A DNA stretch of 64,000 bases, taken from assembly GCF_022867795.2 (NCBI RefSeq), contig NZ_CP107006.1, positions 4,650,001-4,714,000 of the forward strand. Direction: 5' to 3'. Made by a program: the position numbers and the translations under genes. A model generated the notes under the pieces. That model made no database searches and was not told the DNA's origin. It was given only the letters and a program-made list of their open reading frames with translations. Of this stretch, positions 20,119 to 30,059 are shown one piece after another; positions within the stretch are counted from its first letter, which is position 1; the number at the start of each line of letters is the position of its first letter. The stretch is from Chitinophaga horti (lineage in GTDB: Bacteria > Bacteroidota > Bacteroidia > Chitinophagales > Chitinophagaceae).

Positions 20119-22230
20119 ATGAAGAAAATATTTCACCTGCTGTTACTGGCTTTGCCGGTGCAGCTAACAGCCGCGGAGTTTAGCGGTGTGTATCAACTTG
20201 TAAAACGCCGCGTACCCTGGCTGGAGAAACATATTACATTCGAACAGGCCACCAGCAACAATGGACAGGAAACGTTCACATTGCAGACCAGGCAGCAAAA
20301 ACTGGTTATCAGCGCCAGCGGTCCCAATGCGGCGGCCGTTGGCCTTAACTGGTACCTGCGTAACTATTGCCATCGCAGCATGAGCCACATGGGCGACAAC
20401 CTGTCGCCGGTTAAAAAGCTGCCAGTAATCAGGGTGCCCGTTACCGTTAATGCTAGCGCCTTGTACCGGCACGCACTAAACTACTGCACCTTCAACTACA
20501 CCATGAGTTTTTACAACTGGGCCGACTGGGAGCATGAGCTGGACTGGATGGCGCTGAATGGCGTAAACATGATGCTGGTAGCGAATGGCAGTGAAGCCGT
20601 ATGGCAGAAAACATTGCAGCAACTGGGTTATACGCAAAAAGAAATCGATCAGTTCATAACAGGTCCGGCTTACAACGCCTGGTGGCTGATGGGCAACATC
20701 GAAGCCTGGGGCGGACCGATGCCGCAAAGCCAGATCGACGATCGCAGACGTTTGGTGCAGAAGATGCTCGTAAGGATGCGCAGCCTGGGCATCGAGCCGG
20801 TAATGCCAGCCTTCTTCGGCATGGTGCCTAAATCGCTCACCGAAAAAACGAAAGCGCACATCATTAAACAAGGCACCTGGGGCGCGTTCCCACGGCCCGA
20901 TATACTCGATCCCACCGACACCGCTTTCGCACGGATCGCAGGTTTATTTTATGCGGCCACGAAAGAAATGTACGGCAGCAACATCCGCTTCTTTTCAGGC
21001 GATCCTTTTCATGAAGGCGGCGTTACAGAAGGGGTGGATTTAGGCAAAGCGGGTGCGAACATTCAACGCGTGATGCGTGCGTGGTTTCCTGGCGCCATCT
21101 GGGTACTGCAAGGCTGGCAGGATAATCCCAAAAAAGCCCTGCTCGCAGAAACCGATCGCTCCGCATTACTCGTACAGGAACTGTTTGGCGAAAACACCAA
21201 CAACTGGGAAACCCGCGAAGGTTACGAAGGCACGCCTTTCATCTGGTGCACGGTAACAAACTTTGGCGAGAGGCCCGGATTGAACGGCAAACTGCAGCGT
21301 TTTGCAGATGAAGTGCACCGTGCCCGCACCGGCCCTTACAAGGCCTATATGAAAGGCGTAGGCATCATGCCCGAAGGCATCGATAACAATCCGGCTGTAT
21401 ACGAATTGTTGATGGAGCTGGCCTGGCATGAAAACAAAGTGGACACCAAAGAATGGGCGCCGGTTTACGCGGCGGCCCGTTACGGCAAGCCAAACAACGA
21501 TGTGAACGAGGCCTGGCAAGGGTTTCTGCAAACTATCTACAGCAATCCCGGTTACCAGGAAGGTCCGCCCGAAAACATCCTCTGCGCCCGCCCGGCACTC
21601 GAAATTAAATCCGTTTCCCGCTGGGGCAATTTGCGCAAAGGTTACGATACCGCGTTGTATGTGCAGGCGGTGAAGGCGTTTGCGAAAGCGGCGCCGGTGT
21701 TTACAGGCAGCGAAACGTACAAAATCGACCTGGTAAACTTCACCCGACAGGTGATCGCCAACCGTGCCGACAAAGTGTTTGCGGATGTCGTGAACGCGTA
21801 TCAGGCTAAAGATAAAAATGCATTTAACGCGGCATCTCAAGCGTTCCTGCAACTTTGCGATGATGAGGAGACATTGCTGAACACGCAGCCGTATTTCCGC
21901 TTGCGCACCTACCAGCAAAAGGCCATCCGCGGCGGCGCCAACGACTTCCTGAATGCGATGATGCTCATCACCTACTGGGGTGGCACCGATCATAACGAAG
22001 ACAACCTGCACGAATATGCTTATAAAGAATGGGCCGGTTTAATACGCACCTTTTACCGCAAACGCTGGGAAATATTCTTCGCACATCTTTCCGAAACCCT
22101 TTCCGGCAAAGCATCACAGCTACCCGACTGGTACAACTGGGAGCGTGAATGGGTGCGCGAAAACCTGAAAGTAATGCCCGCTGAGAAGCCCGTCGACCTC
22201 GGCACCATCGTTCACAGAATACTCCACTAA
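20119..22230 (+). CDS. alpha-N-acetylglucosaminidase, GH89 (NAGLU family)
   Basis: 703 residues. The signal peptide is about 1-19 (LLLLALPVQLTAA). An N-terminal small domain precedes the catalytic barrel with 'YYNCTFNYT'-type text, 'DWMALNGVNMMLV', 'PVMPAFFGMVP' and 'FIWCTVTNFGERPGLNGKL'. The likely catalytic glutamates by comparison with human NAGLU are E299 (GDPFHEGG) and E419 (MPEGIDNN). The helical C-terminal domain is present (TYWGGTDHNEDNLHEYAYKEW). The enzyme releases terminal alpha-linked GlcNAc, as found in heparan-type chains and in gastric-mucin-type caps. It is the last gene of the PUL. Confidence 0.93.
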   Translation: MKKIFHLLLLALPVQLTAAEFSGVYQLVKRRVPWLEKHITFEQATSNNGQETFTLQTRQQKLVISASGPNAAAVGLNWYLRNYCHRSMSHMGDNLSPVKKLPVIRVPVTVNASALYRHALNYCTFNYTMSFYNWADWEHELDWMALNGVNMMLVANGSEAVWQKTLQQLGYTQKEIDQFITGPAYNAWWLMGNIEAWGGPMPQSQIDDRRRLVQKMLVRMRSLGIEPVMPAFFGMVPKSLTEKTKAHIIKQGTWGAFPRPDILDPTDTAFARIAGLFYAATKEMYGSNIRFFSGDPFHEGGVTEGVDLGKAGANIQRVMRAWFPGAIWVLQGWQDNPKKALLAETDRSALLVQELFGENTNNWETREGYEGTPFIWCTVTNFGERPGLNGKLQRFADEVHRARTGPYKAYMKGVGIMPEGIDNNPAVYELLMELAWHENKVDTKEWAPVYAAARYGKPNNDVNEAWQGFLQTIYSNPGYQEGPPENILCARPALEIKSVSRWGNLRKGYDTALYVQAVKAFAKAAPVFTGSETYKIDLVNFTRQVIANRADKVFADVVNAYQAKDKNAFNAASQAFLQLCDDEETLLNTQPYFRLRTYQQKAIRGGANDFLNAMMLITYWGGTDHNEDNLHEYAYKEWAGLIRTFYRKRWEIFFAHLSETLSGKASQLPDWYNWEREWVRENLKVMPAEKPVDLGTIVHRILH

Positions 22231-22791
22231 TGCTGTAGCCCCACGTCATGCTTATTATGAGCAAACTATTAATATTGTGATCTAGGGGAAACGTAACCGC
22301 TCATCCCGCCCGTCGGGTTGGCGGATTACGTTGATCCCAAATTAGTTTTTGAACCAGCCTTTGCAACCCTGCCCCGGCCACCGTTGTGTCACTCACTTGT
22401 GCAGCATCTCCCCTACTCAGCATCACTAGCGCAGAAAAGTGTACATCCGCTTCAGTAATGAATGGCTACCAGTTGTTATTGCCGCGAACAATGGAGCGGA
22501 TGTTCGCTTCCTTGCAGTCGCGATGACGATGAAAGCGAAGCTCATTCACTTCGTGGATTCCCCCTCATGGCACAGCAAAAACATAAAGTCGCTCACTTGT
22601 ACGACATCTTACCTACTCAGCACAACAAGTCAACACAAGTCAATACATGTTGAAACATCTTTACAATAACTGCAAACGCTTTCCCACAAAGGCATCCCAT
22701 AAAAACCAGCACCCCAGAAATTTATTATCCCAATCATTTTGATTCCATAAAATAAATCCTAATTTTATACTGGTATAAAGACTTATAAACT

Positions 22792-22808
22792 GATAGCTAA
22801 ATCGATTT
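22792..22808 (+). repeat. 17-bp direct repeat, copy 1 (upstream of SusC no. 3)
   Basis: GATAGCTAAATCGATTT occurs here and again, perfectly, at 22968-22984, 176 bp later, both in the leader of the third SusC gene. The spacing and location suggest paired regulator binding sites. No regulator is identified. Confidence 0.6.
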
Positions 22809-22967
22809 TTTTATTTGATCCACGTGTAATGGTGTATAAATTGATTCGGCCCCGTAGAATTGTATTAGCCTCGGACTTCGCGCGTTGCGCAAAACATTGA
22901 TGATGTATTATTAATAACCAAAATGAATCGCCCATGATGATTATCAATTCCATTTCCTCAGCAACAG

Positions 22968-22984
22968 GATAGCTAAATCGATTT
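22968..22984 (+). repeat. 17-bp direct repeat, copy 2 (upstream of SusC no. 3)
   Basis: Second perfect copy of GATAGCTAAATCGATTT, ending about 130 bp before the SusC ATG at 23115. Confidence 0.6.
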
Positions 22985-23114
22985 AATGAAGCGTTTAGCG
23001 CTGTTCCTGTATGTAAACTGACGGTCCTGACGATCGGCAGCATTTCTATTTTTTTCACGATGCCACAATCGTGCGGGTTACTCATGCCCAAAAACAACTC
23101 AAAATTCAACGACT

Positions 23115-26100
23115 ATGAAAAGAAAAACTACTCATTTTCTTAGGTTGTTGCTATGCGTACTATTACACGCATTGGCAACCACTGCCATCGCGCAAACGCG
23201 GCCTGTAACAGGGCGCGTGGTCGACAGCGTGGGGCAGGCAATGCCCGGTGTTACTGTGGTGGCGAAGGGCACGCAGGTGGGCACACAAACCACCGCCGAC
23301 GGCGCTTTTGCTTTCAATGTGCCTGAAAGTTCGACGACCCTCATCTTCACCATGATCGGTTACAAAACAACAGAAGCCAACATTACCGCCGGCGGTATGA
23401 CCGTACGCCTTAATGCCAATACCAGCGCACTGCAGGACGTGGTGATCGTAGGTTATGGTACACAGCGTAAAGTAACGGTTACCGGCGCCATTGCTACCGT
23501 TGCTACTAAAGAATTGTTGCAAAGCCCTGTATCTAACCTTACCAATGCCCTGGCAGGCCGCTTGCCAGGCCTTATCACCACACAACGTTCGGGTGAGCCA
23601 GGCGTAGATGCCTCTACCTTGTACATCAGGGGTATTGCAACAACAGGAACGGCCACACCACTTATTATCGTTGACGGTGTAGAACGCCCTATCGACTATG
23701 TTGATCCAAACGACATCGCTACGTTCAGTATTCTTAAAGATGCTGCGTCTACCGCAGTATTCGGTATGCGTGGTGCTAACGGCGTTGTGCTCGTTACCAC
23801 CAAACGTGGTAACGTTGGCCCGCCATCTGTAAACTTCACCATGCAGGGCGGTTACCAGGAAGCGAATAAGATGCCGAAATACCTGAACTCTTATGACTAC
23901 GCAACGCTGCGTAACGAGGCGGTGCGCAACGATAATCCTGCTGCTTCACTTCCTTTCTCAGCCGAGCAACTCGAAGGGTTTAAGAACGGCACGCTGCCTA
24001 ACACAAACTATTACGACTTTATTATGCAGGCATCCCCGCAAAGCTCTGCGAACCTGAACATTTCGGGCGGTGCACCTAATGTGCGGTACTACATTTCTGC
24101 GGGCTACAGCCGTTACGCTGGCAATTATAAATATGTAAAAGATAATCCTGAAGGTAATAACACTAACTCTATCCAAAGCCGGTACACGCTTCGCGCTAAC
24201 GTAGATGTAGATGTAACGAAAACTACGTTGGTGAGTATCGACCTCTCTGGTTTGTTCGCAGCGAGAAATGCGCCGAACACGTCAGCCGCCACTATCATGA
24301 ATTTGGCGAACAGGCTTCCGCCGACCAACCCGATATTTAACCCTAACGGTTCACTTTTCGGGAACGGCACTTACACGCAGAACATTTACGGCGAAGTAAC
24401 GAACCGTGGCTACCAGGTGTATTATAACAGCACCATCCAGGGGACATTTGCTACTAAACAGAAACTCGATTTCTGGGTGAAAGGATTGTCTGTCCGGGGC
24501 GCTATGTCGTTCGATAATACCTTTCAGCCGGTTACCACCTATGGTCGTAACTATGCGGTATTTTCTCCTATCTACAATGCATCCGGGCAAGTTACCGGTT
24601 ATGCGCAAACTGGTGCTGACACTCGTATAGATCCAAATGGTGGACTAGGGTACGGAGAGCACAGGCGTCGTACGTATGGCGAGGTGTCGATCAACTATGA
24701 CAGGTCTTTCGGCAAACATGCATTTACAGGCATGTTGATGGCCAACCGTCAGAAAGATGTAATCCAATCGCGCATCCCTTATGCAAAACAATCGCTGATG
24801 GCAAGGGCTACTTATAACTACGACCTTCGCTACCTGTTCGAAGTAAGTGCTGCTTACCATGGATCTGAAAACTTTCCCAAAGGTCAGCGTTATGGCCTGT
24901 TCCCTGCCGTATCTGGCGGTTGGGTAATTTCAGAGGAAGATTTTCTTAAAGGCAACAGGGCGATCAGCTACCTGAAACTCCGCGGCTCCTACGGCGAGGT
25001 GGGTAACGACCAGGGCGGCGGCGATCGTTTCCTTTGGTTTACATCCTGGGCAGGTGCCACGCAATACTGGTTCGGCCCGAGCGCTTCACAGGCCAATGGC
25101 TGGGCGCAAGGAGCTATCGGCAACCCGGACGTAACCTGGGAACGTGGCCGCAAAGCAAATGTCGGTATCGAAACAAAACTATGGGGTGAGCTTTTCGGGC
25201 TTACACTTGATGTGTTCCATGAACGCAGAAGCGATATCCTTTCAGGAAGAAACACCCTCTCTGATGTATTCGGACAAAGTGTGAAACAGCAAAACATCGG
25301 CCGCGTGGTTAACAAGGGTATTGATTTGGAATTTTCGCACGAACAACGCTTTGGCAAGTTCAGGTACATGATTAAACCAAACGTCACTTTCGCACGGAAC
25401 AAAATACTTGACTATGACGAGCAGCCGCGCGCCTATCCATGGATGCGCCGTACTGGCCATCCGGTAGGCACCAAGTTCGGCTTGTTGTATGACGGTCTGT
25501 TTGTAGACCAGGCGGAAATTACCCGCAGCGCGCAGCAACGTTTTTCAGGTACGGTATTCCCCGGTGACATTAAGTACAAAGACCTTAACGGCGACAATGT
25601 AGTCGACGCCTTCGACGAAACCGTTATTGGTTACTCCCGCACGCCGGAATTTATGTTTGGTATTAACCTGCAAACCAGCTGGAATGGTATCGATCTCACG
25701 ATGCTCTTCCAGGGCGCAGACCGCACCGATGTAAGGTTGGATAATGAAGCGGTGTACGAGTTCTTCCAGGAAGGTAAAGTAAAACCTATCCACCTCAACC
25801 GCTGGACACCAGAGCGCGCATCGATCGCTACGTATCCGAGGTTACACTACGGCAAAAACGAAAACAATCACCGCGCGTCAGATTATTGGGTAAGAAGCGC
25901 TGCTTACATGCGTTTGAAAAACATGGAGATCGGCTACACTCTGCCACGCGCCGTAACCACCCGCTGGAAAATGAAATCAGCCCGTGTGTACGTAAACGGC
26001 ACGAACCTGCTTACCTGGGACAAACTTACCGACTTTGACGTAGATCCCGAAGTAGGCGATGGCAATGCTGCCATGTATCCGATACAGCGCGTATTTAACG

Positions 26101-26123
26101 CCGGTGTGTACGTGACCTTCTAA
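23115..26123 (+). CDS. SusC/RagA-family TonB-linked outer membrane protein (no STN domain)
   Basis: 1002 residues. A signal peptide (about 1-27, ending AIAQ) leads directly into the carboxypeptidase-D-like domain at about 30-105 (PVTGRVVDSVGQAMPGVTVV). The plug follows at about 108-240 (QDVVIVGYGTQRKVTVTGAI, FGMRGANGVVLVTTKRG). The barrel ends 'PIQRVFNAGVYVTF'. Unlike the other two SusC proteins in the window it lacks an STN domain, and no sigma/FecR pair is adjacent, so it is regulated differently. The kinase/regulator pair at 28-30.6 kb is a candidate. SusD follows after 16 bp. Confidence 0.96.
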   Translation: MKRKTTHFLRLLLCVLLHALATTAIAQTRPVTGRVVDSVGQAMPGVTVVAKGTQVGTQTTADGAFAFNVPESSTTLIFTMIGYKTTEANITAGGMTVRLNANTSALQDVVIVGYGTQRKVTVTGAIATVATKELLQSPVSNLTNALAGRLPGLITTQRSGEPGVDASTLYIRGIATTGTATPLIIVDGVERPIDYVDPNDIATFSILKDAASTAVFGMRGANGVVLVTTKRGNVGPPSVNFTMQGGYQEANKMPKYLNSYDYATLRNEAVRNDNPAASLPFSAEQLEGFKNGTLPNTNYYDFIMQASPQSSANLNISGGAPNVRYYISAGYSRYAGNYKYVKDNPEGNNTNSIQSRYTLRANVDVDVTKTTLVSIDLSGLFAARNAPNTSAATIMNLANRLPPTNPIFNPNGSLFGNGTYTQNIYGEVTNRGYQVYYNSTIQGTFATKQKLDFWVKGLSVRGAMSFDNTFQPVTTYGRNYAVFSPIYNASGQVTGYAQTGADTRIDPNGGLGYGEHRRRTYGEVSINYDRSFGKHAFTGMLMANRQKDVIQSRIPYAKQSLMARATYNYDLRYLFEVSAAYHGSENFPKGQRYGLFPAVSGGWVISEEDFLKGNRAISYLKLRGSYGEVGNDQGGGDRFLWFTSWAGATQYWFGPSASQANGWAQGAIGNPDVTWERGRKANVGIETKLWGELFGLTLDVFHERRSDILSGRNTLSDVFGQSVKQQNIGRVVNKGIDLEFSHEQRFGKFRYMIKPNVTFARNKILDYDEQPRAYPWMRRTGHPVGTKFGLLYDGLFVDQAEITRSAQQRFSGTVFPGDIKYKDLNGDNVVDAFDETVIGYSRTPEFMFGINLQTSWNGIDLTMLFQGADRTDVRLDNEAVYEFFQEGKVKPIHLNRWTPERASIATYPRLHYGKNENNHRASDYWVRSAAYMRLKNMEIGYTLPRAVTTRWKMKSARVYVNGTNLLTWDKLTDFDVDPEVGDGNAAMYPIQRVFNAGVYVTF

Positions 26124-26139
26124 TTTTAAAATCATTTAC

Positions 26140-27876
26140 ATGAAACGATCCTTCTTCAACATATTTTACATTGCCGCACTGGCGGGCATGCTAACGTCCT
26201 GCGAAAAAGGCTTCCTGGACAGGGCGGCCACGAACCAGCAGCAGGACAAAGACATCTTTTCCAATTATGAAACCACGAACCAGGTAATCGCCAACCTCTA
26301 TTCCCGCACGCCACGTGTATTGCGGTATGTAGGAGGCAACTCGATGCTGGCTTCTGCAACCGACGAATCGAAAGACGCATCAACCTGGATGAATTCGTTC
26401 CGTTTTAACAACGGCTCCTGGTCGGGCAGCGATAACCCGATTGGAAACTCATGGCGCGATTGCTACGTTGCGATACGCCAGGCGAATTCGATACTCGAGG
26501 GCATTGAAAAATATGGCACCCCCGACGATCCCAACAACCCGGGCTTCCTGCAATTCCGCAGAGGAGAGGTATTTTTCCTTCGTGCGTTTTTTCTAGCGGA
26601 ATTGATGAAACAATTCGGAGGCGTGATCATCGTTACCAAAACGGTAGACATTAATGATCTCACCATACTGAACGGCAAGCGCAGCACGTATGACAGTTGC
26701 CTTGCGCAAGTAATCAAAGATTGTGATTCCGCTTACAACCTGCTTCCGGCAGAGTCGTGGGAGCCCGAACACTCGGGCATGATTGGCAGGGTCAAGAAAG
26801 GTGTGGCCCTTGCGCTTAAATCCAGGATGACGCTTTATGCCGCCAGTCCACTCTGGGCAATTGCCGGAAAAACAGGCCCTAAAGGCGACATCAGTCCGCA
26901 AAAAACGGCTTCTGATCCCGAGAAGTGGGCAGCTGCAGCGGCAGCAGCCAAAGCAGTCATAGAAGCTAAGGACAGGAAAGGTCAGATTGCGTATCAACTA
27001 GAGCCGAACCTCGCGGCGCGGCAGGCGATGTTCATCAGCAAAACACTTACGAGCAGGGAAGTGATCTGGATGCGTATGAAAGATGACAACCAGGACTTCG
27101 ACCGGTATGCATTTCCATTCGGAAGCAGCGGATGGTCAGGTGCGTCTCCTTCACAAAACCTGGCAGGTGACTATGAAATGCAGGCTACTGGCTTGCATCC
27201 GTCCGCTCCCGGCTCGGGCTACAATCCGGCGCAACCTTTCGTTGGACGTGACCCACGCTTTTACACTGACATCTTGTATAACGATGCAACTTTCAAAAAC
27301 AGGCGGTTGGAATACTGGTCTAAAACAGACACCTGGCCGGTTGGTAAAGATGAAATGAGCACTGCCACCGACCATAGCCGCACAGGCTATTCCATGCGCA
27401 AACTGGTGGATGCGGGTTACACCGTAAACCAGGGCCCTAACCACGACTTTCATGGCATCGTTTACAGGCTTGCAGAGTTTTATCTCAACTATGCAGAGGC
27501 GCAAAACGAAGTACTGGCTGCTCCCGACCAAAGCGTTTACGATGCGATCAACGCGGTGCGTGTAAGAGCAGGCGTAAAGCCAATTTTGGTTGGCACGATG
27601 ACCAAAGAACAAATGCGCGATGCAGTGCGACACGAAAGAAGAATAGAACTCGCATTTGAAGGCCATCGCTTCTGGGACGTTCGCCGGTGGAAGATCGCCT
27701 CAGAAACAGAAACAGCGCTGTGGGGCATGAAAACCACCAAAAACCCCGACGGATCTTTCACTTATGAAGTAGTAAAAGTGGAAGACAGGCCGTTCGCCCC
27801 ACGCATGTATATGATTCCCATCACACAAGACGAAACGCTTAGAAACCCCAACCTGGAGCAAAATCCGGAGTGGTAG
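26140..27876 (+). CDS. RagB/SusD-family nutrient uptake outer membrane lipoprotein
   Basis: 578 residues. The lipoprotein signal peptide (IFYIAALAGMLTSCEKGF) carries Cys at about residue 21. SusD features include 'NSWRDCYVAIRQANSILEGI', 'RGEVFFLRAFFLAELMKQFG', 'FHGIVYRLAEFYLNYAEAQN', 'INAVRVRAGVKP' and the tail 'MIPITQDETLRNPNLEQNPE'. It pairs with SusC 23115-26123 and is the last gene before a strong terminator. No glycoside hydrolase accompanies this pair, so no substrate is suggested. Confidence 0.96.
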   Translation: MKRSFFNIFYIAALAGMLTSCEKGFLDRAATNQQQDKDIFSNYETTNQVIANLYSRTPRVLRYVGGNSMLASATDESKDASTWMNSFRFNNGSWSGSDNPIGNSWRDCYVAIRQANSILEGIEKYGTPDDPNNPGFLQFRRGEVFFLRAFFLAELMKQFGGVIIVTKTVDINDLTILNGKRSTYDSCLAQVIKDCDSAYNLLPAESWEPEHSGMIGRVKKGVALALKSRMTLYAASPLWAIAGKTGPKGDISPQKTASDPEKWAAAAAAAKAVIEAKDRKGQIAYQLEPNLAARQAMFISKTLTSREVIWMRMKDDNQDFDRYAFPFGSSGWSGASPSQNLAGDYEMQATGLHPSAPGSGYNPAQPFVGRDPRFYTDILYNDATFKNRRLEYWSKTDTWPVGKDEMSTATDHSRTGYSMRKLVDAGYTVNQGPNHDFHGIVYRLAEFYLNYAEAQNEVLAAPDQSVYDAINAVRVRAGVKPILVGTMTKEQMRDAVRHERRIELAFEGHRFWDVRRWKIASETETALWGMKTTKNPDGSFTYEVVKVEDRPFAPRMYMIPITQDETLRNPNLEQNPEW

Positions 27877-27897
27877 TTAAATAATCATACTCGTGGC

Positions 27898-27934
27898 AAA
27901 AAATCCCGTTCAGGCATGCCCTGAACGGGATTTT
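27898..27934 (+). terminator. rho-independent terminator after SusC/SusD no. 3
   Basis: A 10-bp GC-rich stem, CCCGTTCAGG / CCTGAACGGG, with a CATGC loop, is flanked by an A-run on the left and ATTTT on the right. It begins about 25 bp after the SusD stop. The A/T flanks could let it act in both directions. Confidence 0.85.
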
Positions 27935-28080
27935 GTATATAAAACAGCACTTAATATTTTCATAATCTGCCTCCAAATCCCCCTCAAAATCACTTATAAC
28001 CTGCAAAAGATATTGACAATCAATTAAAATAATACGGTCAGCATTTCCATCTTCCCACTTTAATTATCATATTTGTGCGC

Positions 28081-30027
28081 ATGAAACGGAGGGGCCCTGT
28101 ATATTTGTTGGTGGTAGTGCTTACATGCTGTATCACGTTGCTATCGTGTGAATCCGCACCAGCGTCGGACGACCAGGCATATGGAGAAATAAAGCTCCGG
28201 CCCTACATGCGTGTGTGGGAAGATGCCACAGGCACGGCATCCGCGGACTCGGCACTCGCTCATATACAAAACTTCCAGGCGCTTACGACTACCAGGTTAA
28301 CTAACAACACAGGCGTTTACTGGCTTACTTTCCCCAGCGAAATTATTGCGGGAAATCAAAACCCGCTGGTCGTCACGTTCGGCGCTCTATCATATGTTGA
28401 CCTCTATCTATATGACAACGGGCGATTGCTATTGCATAAAAAATCAGGTACGCTCCGCAAGAACAGCGAGCTGGCCGCCAAAGACAGCCGTTCCCGTATC
28501 GCTTTTCCGAGGGATCTAAACGCTCATGCCCCCATCGTGTTACTGAGAGTACAACACACCAGGCATAACCGACGTGGCTTCAACTTTACCATTTACGAAA
28601 GACTGGAATACCTGGAAAAGCGCCGCAGTGATGAAGCGATGGACTTACGGCTGCAAGGCGCCTTGTGGGTGTTGCTGGCATATACGCTGGTGTGTTGGAT
28701 GACGAGCGGTCTGCGTGCGTACGGATGGCTTTTGTTGTTCACGGCCGGACTCACGTTCTTCAACCTTTCATCGCAGGGGTATTTTGTGAACTGGTTTTTC
28801 CCAGAATCTCCGGCCACGGGATCGTTGTTCAATATTCATTTTGCGCACCTGGGCATTCTCGGTTTATACTTGCTGCTCATCGATTTCTGGGAGATCCGTC
28901 GTCACCACCGTTTGTTGTACACCTTTTGTAAAGTGGCGCTAGCGTTGCTCGTAATGCTATCTGCCATGTGTTGGGGTATCAACTACTTTACAGGCAACTA
29001 TGCACTCACCGCGATGCTCAATATATGGTCGTTACTGTTCCATATCGTTTTTGCGGCCGTTGTTTTGTGGCGTTGCTGGCCGCACCTCGACCGGCCGAAG
29101 CGTTATCTCGCCTACGGCATCTGCATGTTCATTCTCACCTTTATCTGGATAGCCGGACGTTTATTGTTTGCAGAAGAAAAGTCGTTAAACGTTGGCTACC
29201 TGAGCAGCCTGATGACGATCGGCATATTTTTGCCCTTCTCAGCCGGCCTTGCGCTCAGCTTGAAAAATACTGAAAAAGAAGGCAAACAGGCCCTCAACGA
29301 ATTAAATCGTCTCCAGGAAAAACAGAACGAGTTGCTGGAAGTGAAAGTGCGTAAACAAACGACGCGACTCAGATGCTACAATATTCAACTGCTGCAGCAA
29401 AACGACGAACTGGCTGAAAAAACAGACAAGATCGCTTTGCTGATCAATGAACTGAATCACCGGGTGAAAAACAACCTGCAACTGCTATATAGCATTGGCA
29501 GCCTGCAGCTCGACACGATCAGGGATGGTACAGCCCGCGGCATCTTCCAGGAAAATATCAGCCGAATAAAGACGATGTCGCTGGTGAACCAACGACTGTA
29601 TCAACTCGAGGAATTACAACTCATAGCGCCGGGTGAACTGGTGCGGGAACTATCTGAATACATCCGGCATATTTACCATAAGGGACAGCCTGTACAGATA
29701 AACGTGGCTGCCAGCGACGACATCCGGCTGGACAGTCGGCGGGCACTGTATTTTTCGCTCATGCTCACCGAACTGCTTACCAATTCTTTCAAATACGCCT
29801 TTAATGATATGACTGAAGGTCGTATAGACATTTCCATCAGTATCAATGAAACTGGCACGGTCACCTGCCGCTATGCCGATAACGGTACCGGCTTGCAGCC
29901 CGGCGCCAATAGTAAAAAATCTACCGGCCTTTCCCTGGTTAACGAACTGGTAAGACAGCTACAAGGGCAGCTGGCTGTAAACCACACGCCAGGAATATTA
30001 TACGAGCTTACGTTTGCCACAGGATGA
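28081..30027 (+). CDS. 7TM-DISM membrane sensor histidine kinase (HisKA_2/HWE type)
   Basis: About 648 residues from ATG 28081; a GTG lies two codons earlier. A lipoprotein-like signal (VVVLTCCITLLSC) precedes an extracytoplasmic beta domain at about 25-185. Some seven hydrophobic helices cover about 195-400, for example 'LQGALWVLLAYTLVCWM' and 'AYGICMFILTFIWIAGRLL'. A coiled linker rich in Q/E/K leads to the kinase core: phospho-acceptor H460 in NELNHRVKNNLQLL and ATPase motifs 'LTELLTNSFKYAF' and 'DNGTGL'. The layout is 7TMR-DISM plus HisKA_2. It is followed 32 bp later by its response regulator. Confidence 0.9.
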   Translation: MKRRGPVYLLVVVLTCCITLLSCESAPASDDQAYGEIKLRPYMRVWEDATGTASADSALAHIQNFQALTTTRLTNNTGVYWLTFPSEIIAGNQNPLVVTFGALSYVDLYLYDNGRLLLHKKSGTLRKNSELAAKDSRSRIAFPRDLNAHAPIVLLRVQHTRHNRRGFNFTIYERLEYLEKRRSDEAMDLRLQGALWVLLAYTLVCWMTSGLRAYGWLLLFTAGLTFFNLSSQGYFVNWFFPESPATGSLFNIHFAHLGILGLYLLLIDFWEIRRHHRLLYTFCKVALALLVMLSAMCWGINYFTGNYALTAMLNIWSLLFHIVFAAVVLWRCWPHLDRPKRYLAYGICMFILTFIWIAGRLLFAEEKSLNVGYLSSLMTIGIFLPFSAGLALSLKNTEKEGKQALNELNRLQEKQNELLEVKVRKQTTRLRCYNIQLLQQNDELAEKTDKIALLINELNHRVKNNLQLLYSIGSLQLDTIRDGTARGIFQENISRIKTMSLVNQRLYQLEELQLIAPGELVRELSEYIRHIYHKGQPVQINVAASDDIRLDSRRALYFSLMLTELLTNSFKYAFNDMTEGRIDISISINETGTVTCRYADNGTGLQPGANSKKSTGLSLVNELVRQLQGQLAVNHTPGILYELTFATG

Positions 30028-30059
30028 GCAAGTTCCACTTTACCTATTAAAAGACAATT

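Larger units (their letters stand above)
22231..23114. other. 884-bp intergenic region before the third SusC gene
   Basis: No credible gene. It holds two degenerate copies of 'ctcacttgt..acatct..cctactcagca' at about 22391-22420 and 22590-22623, and an inverted repeat GCGAACA-N10-TGTTCGC at 22484-22507. A perfect 17-bp direct repeat is listed separately. The right half is AT-rich and must contain the promoter for the SusC/SusD pair at 23115, which has no sigma/FecR genes of its own. Confidence 0.55.
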
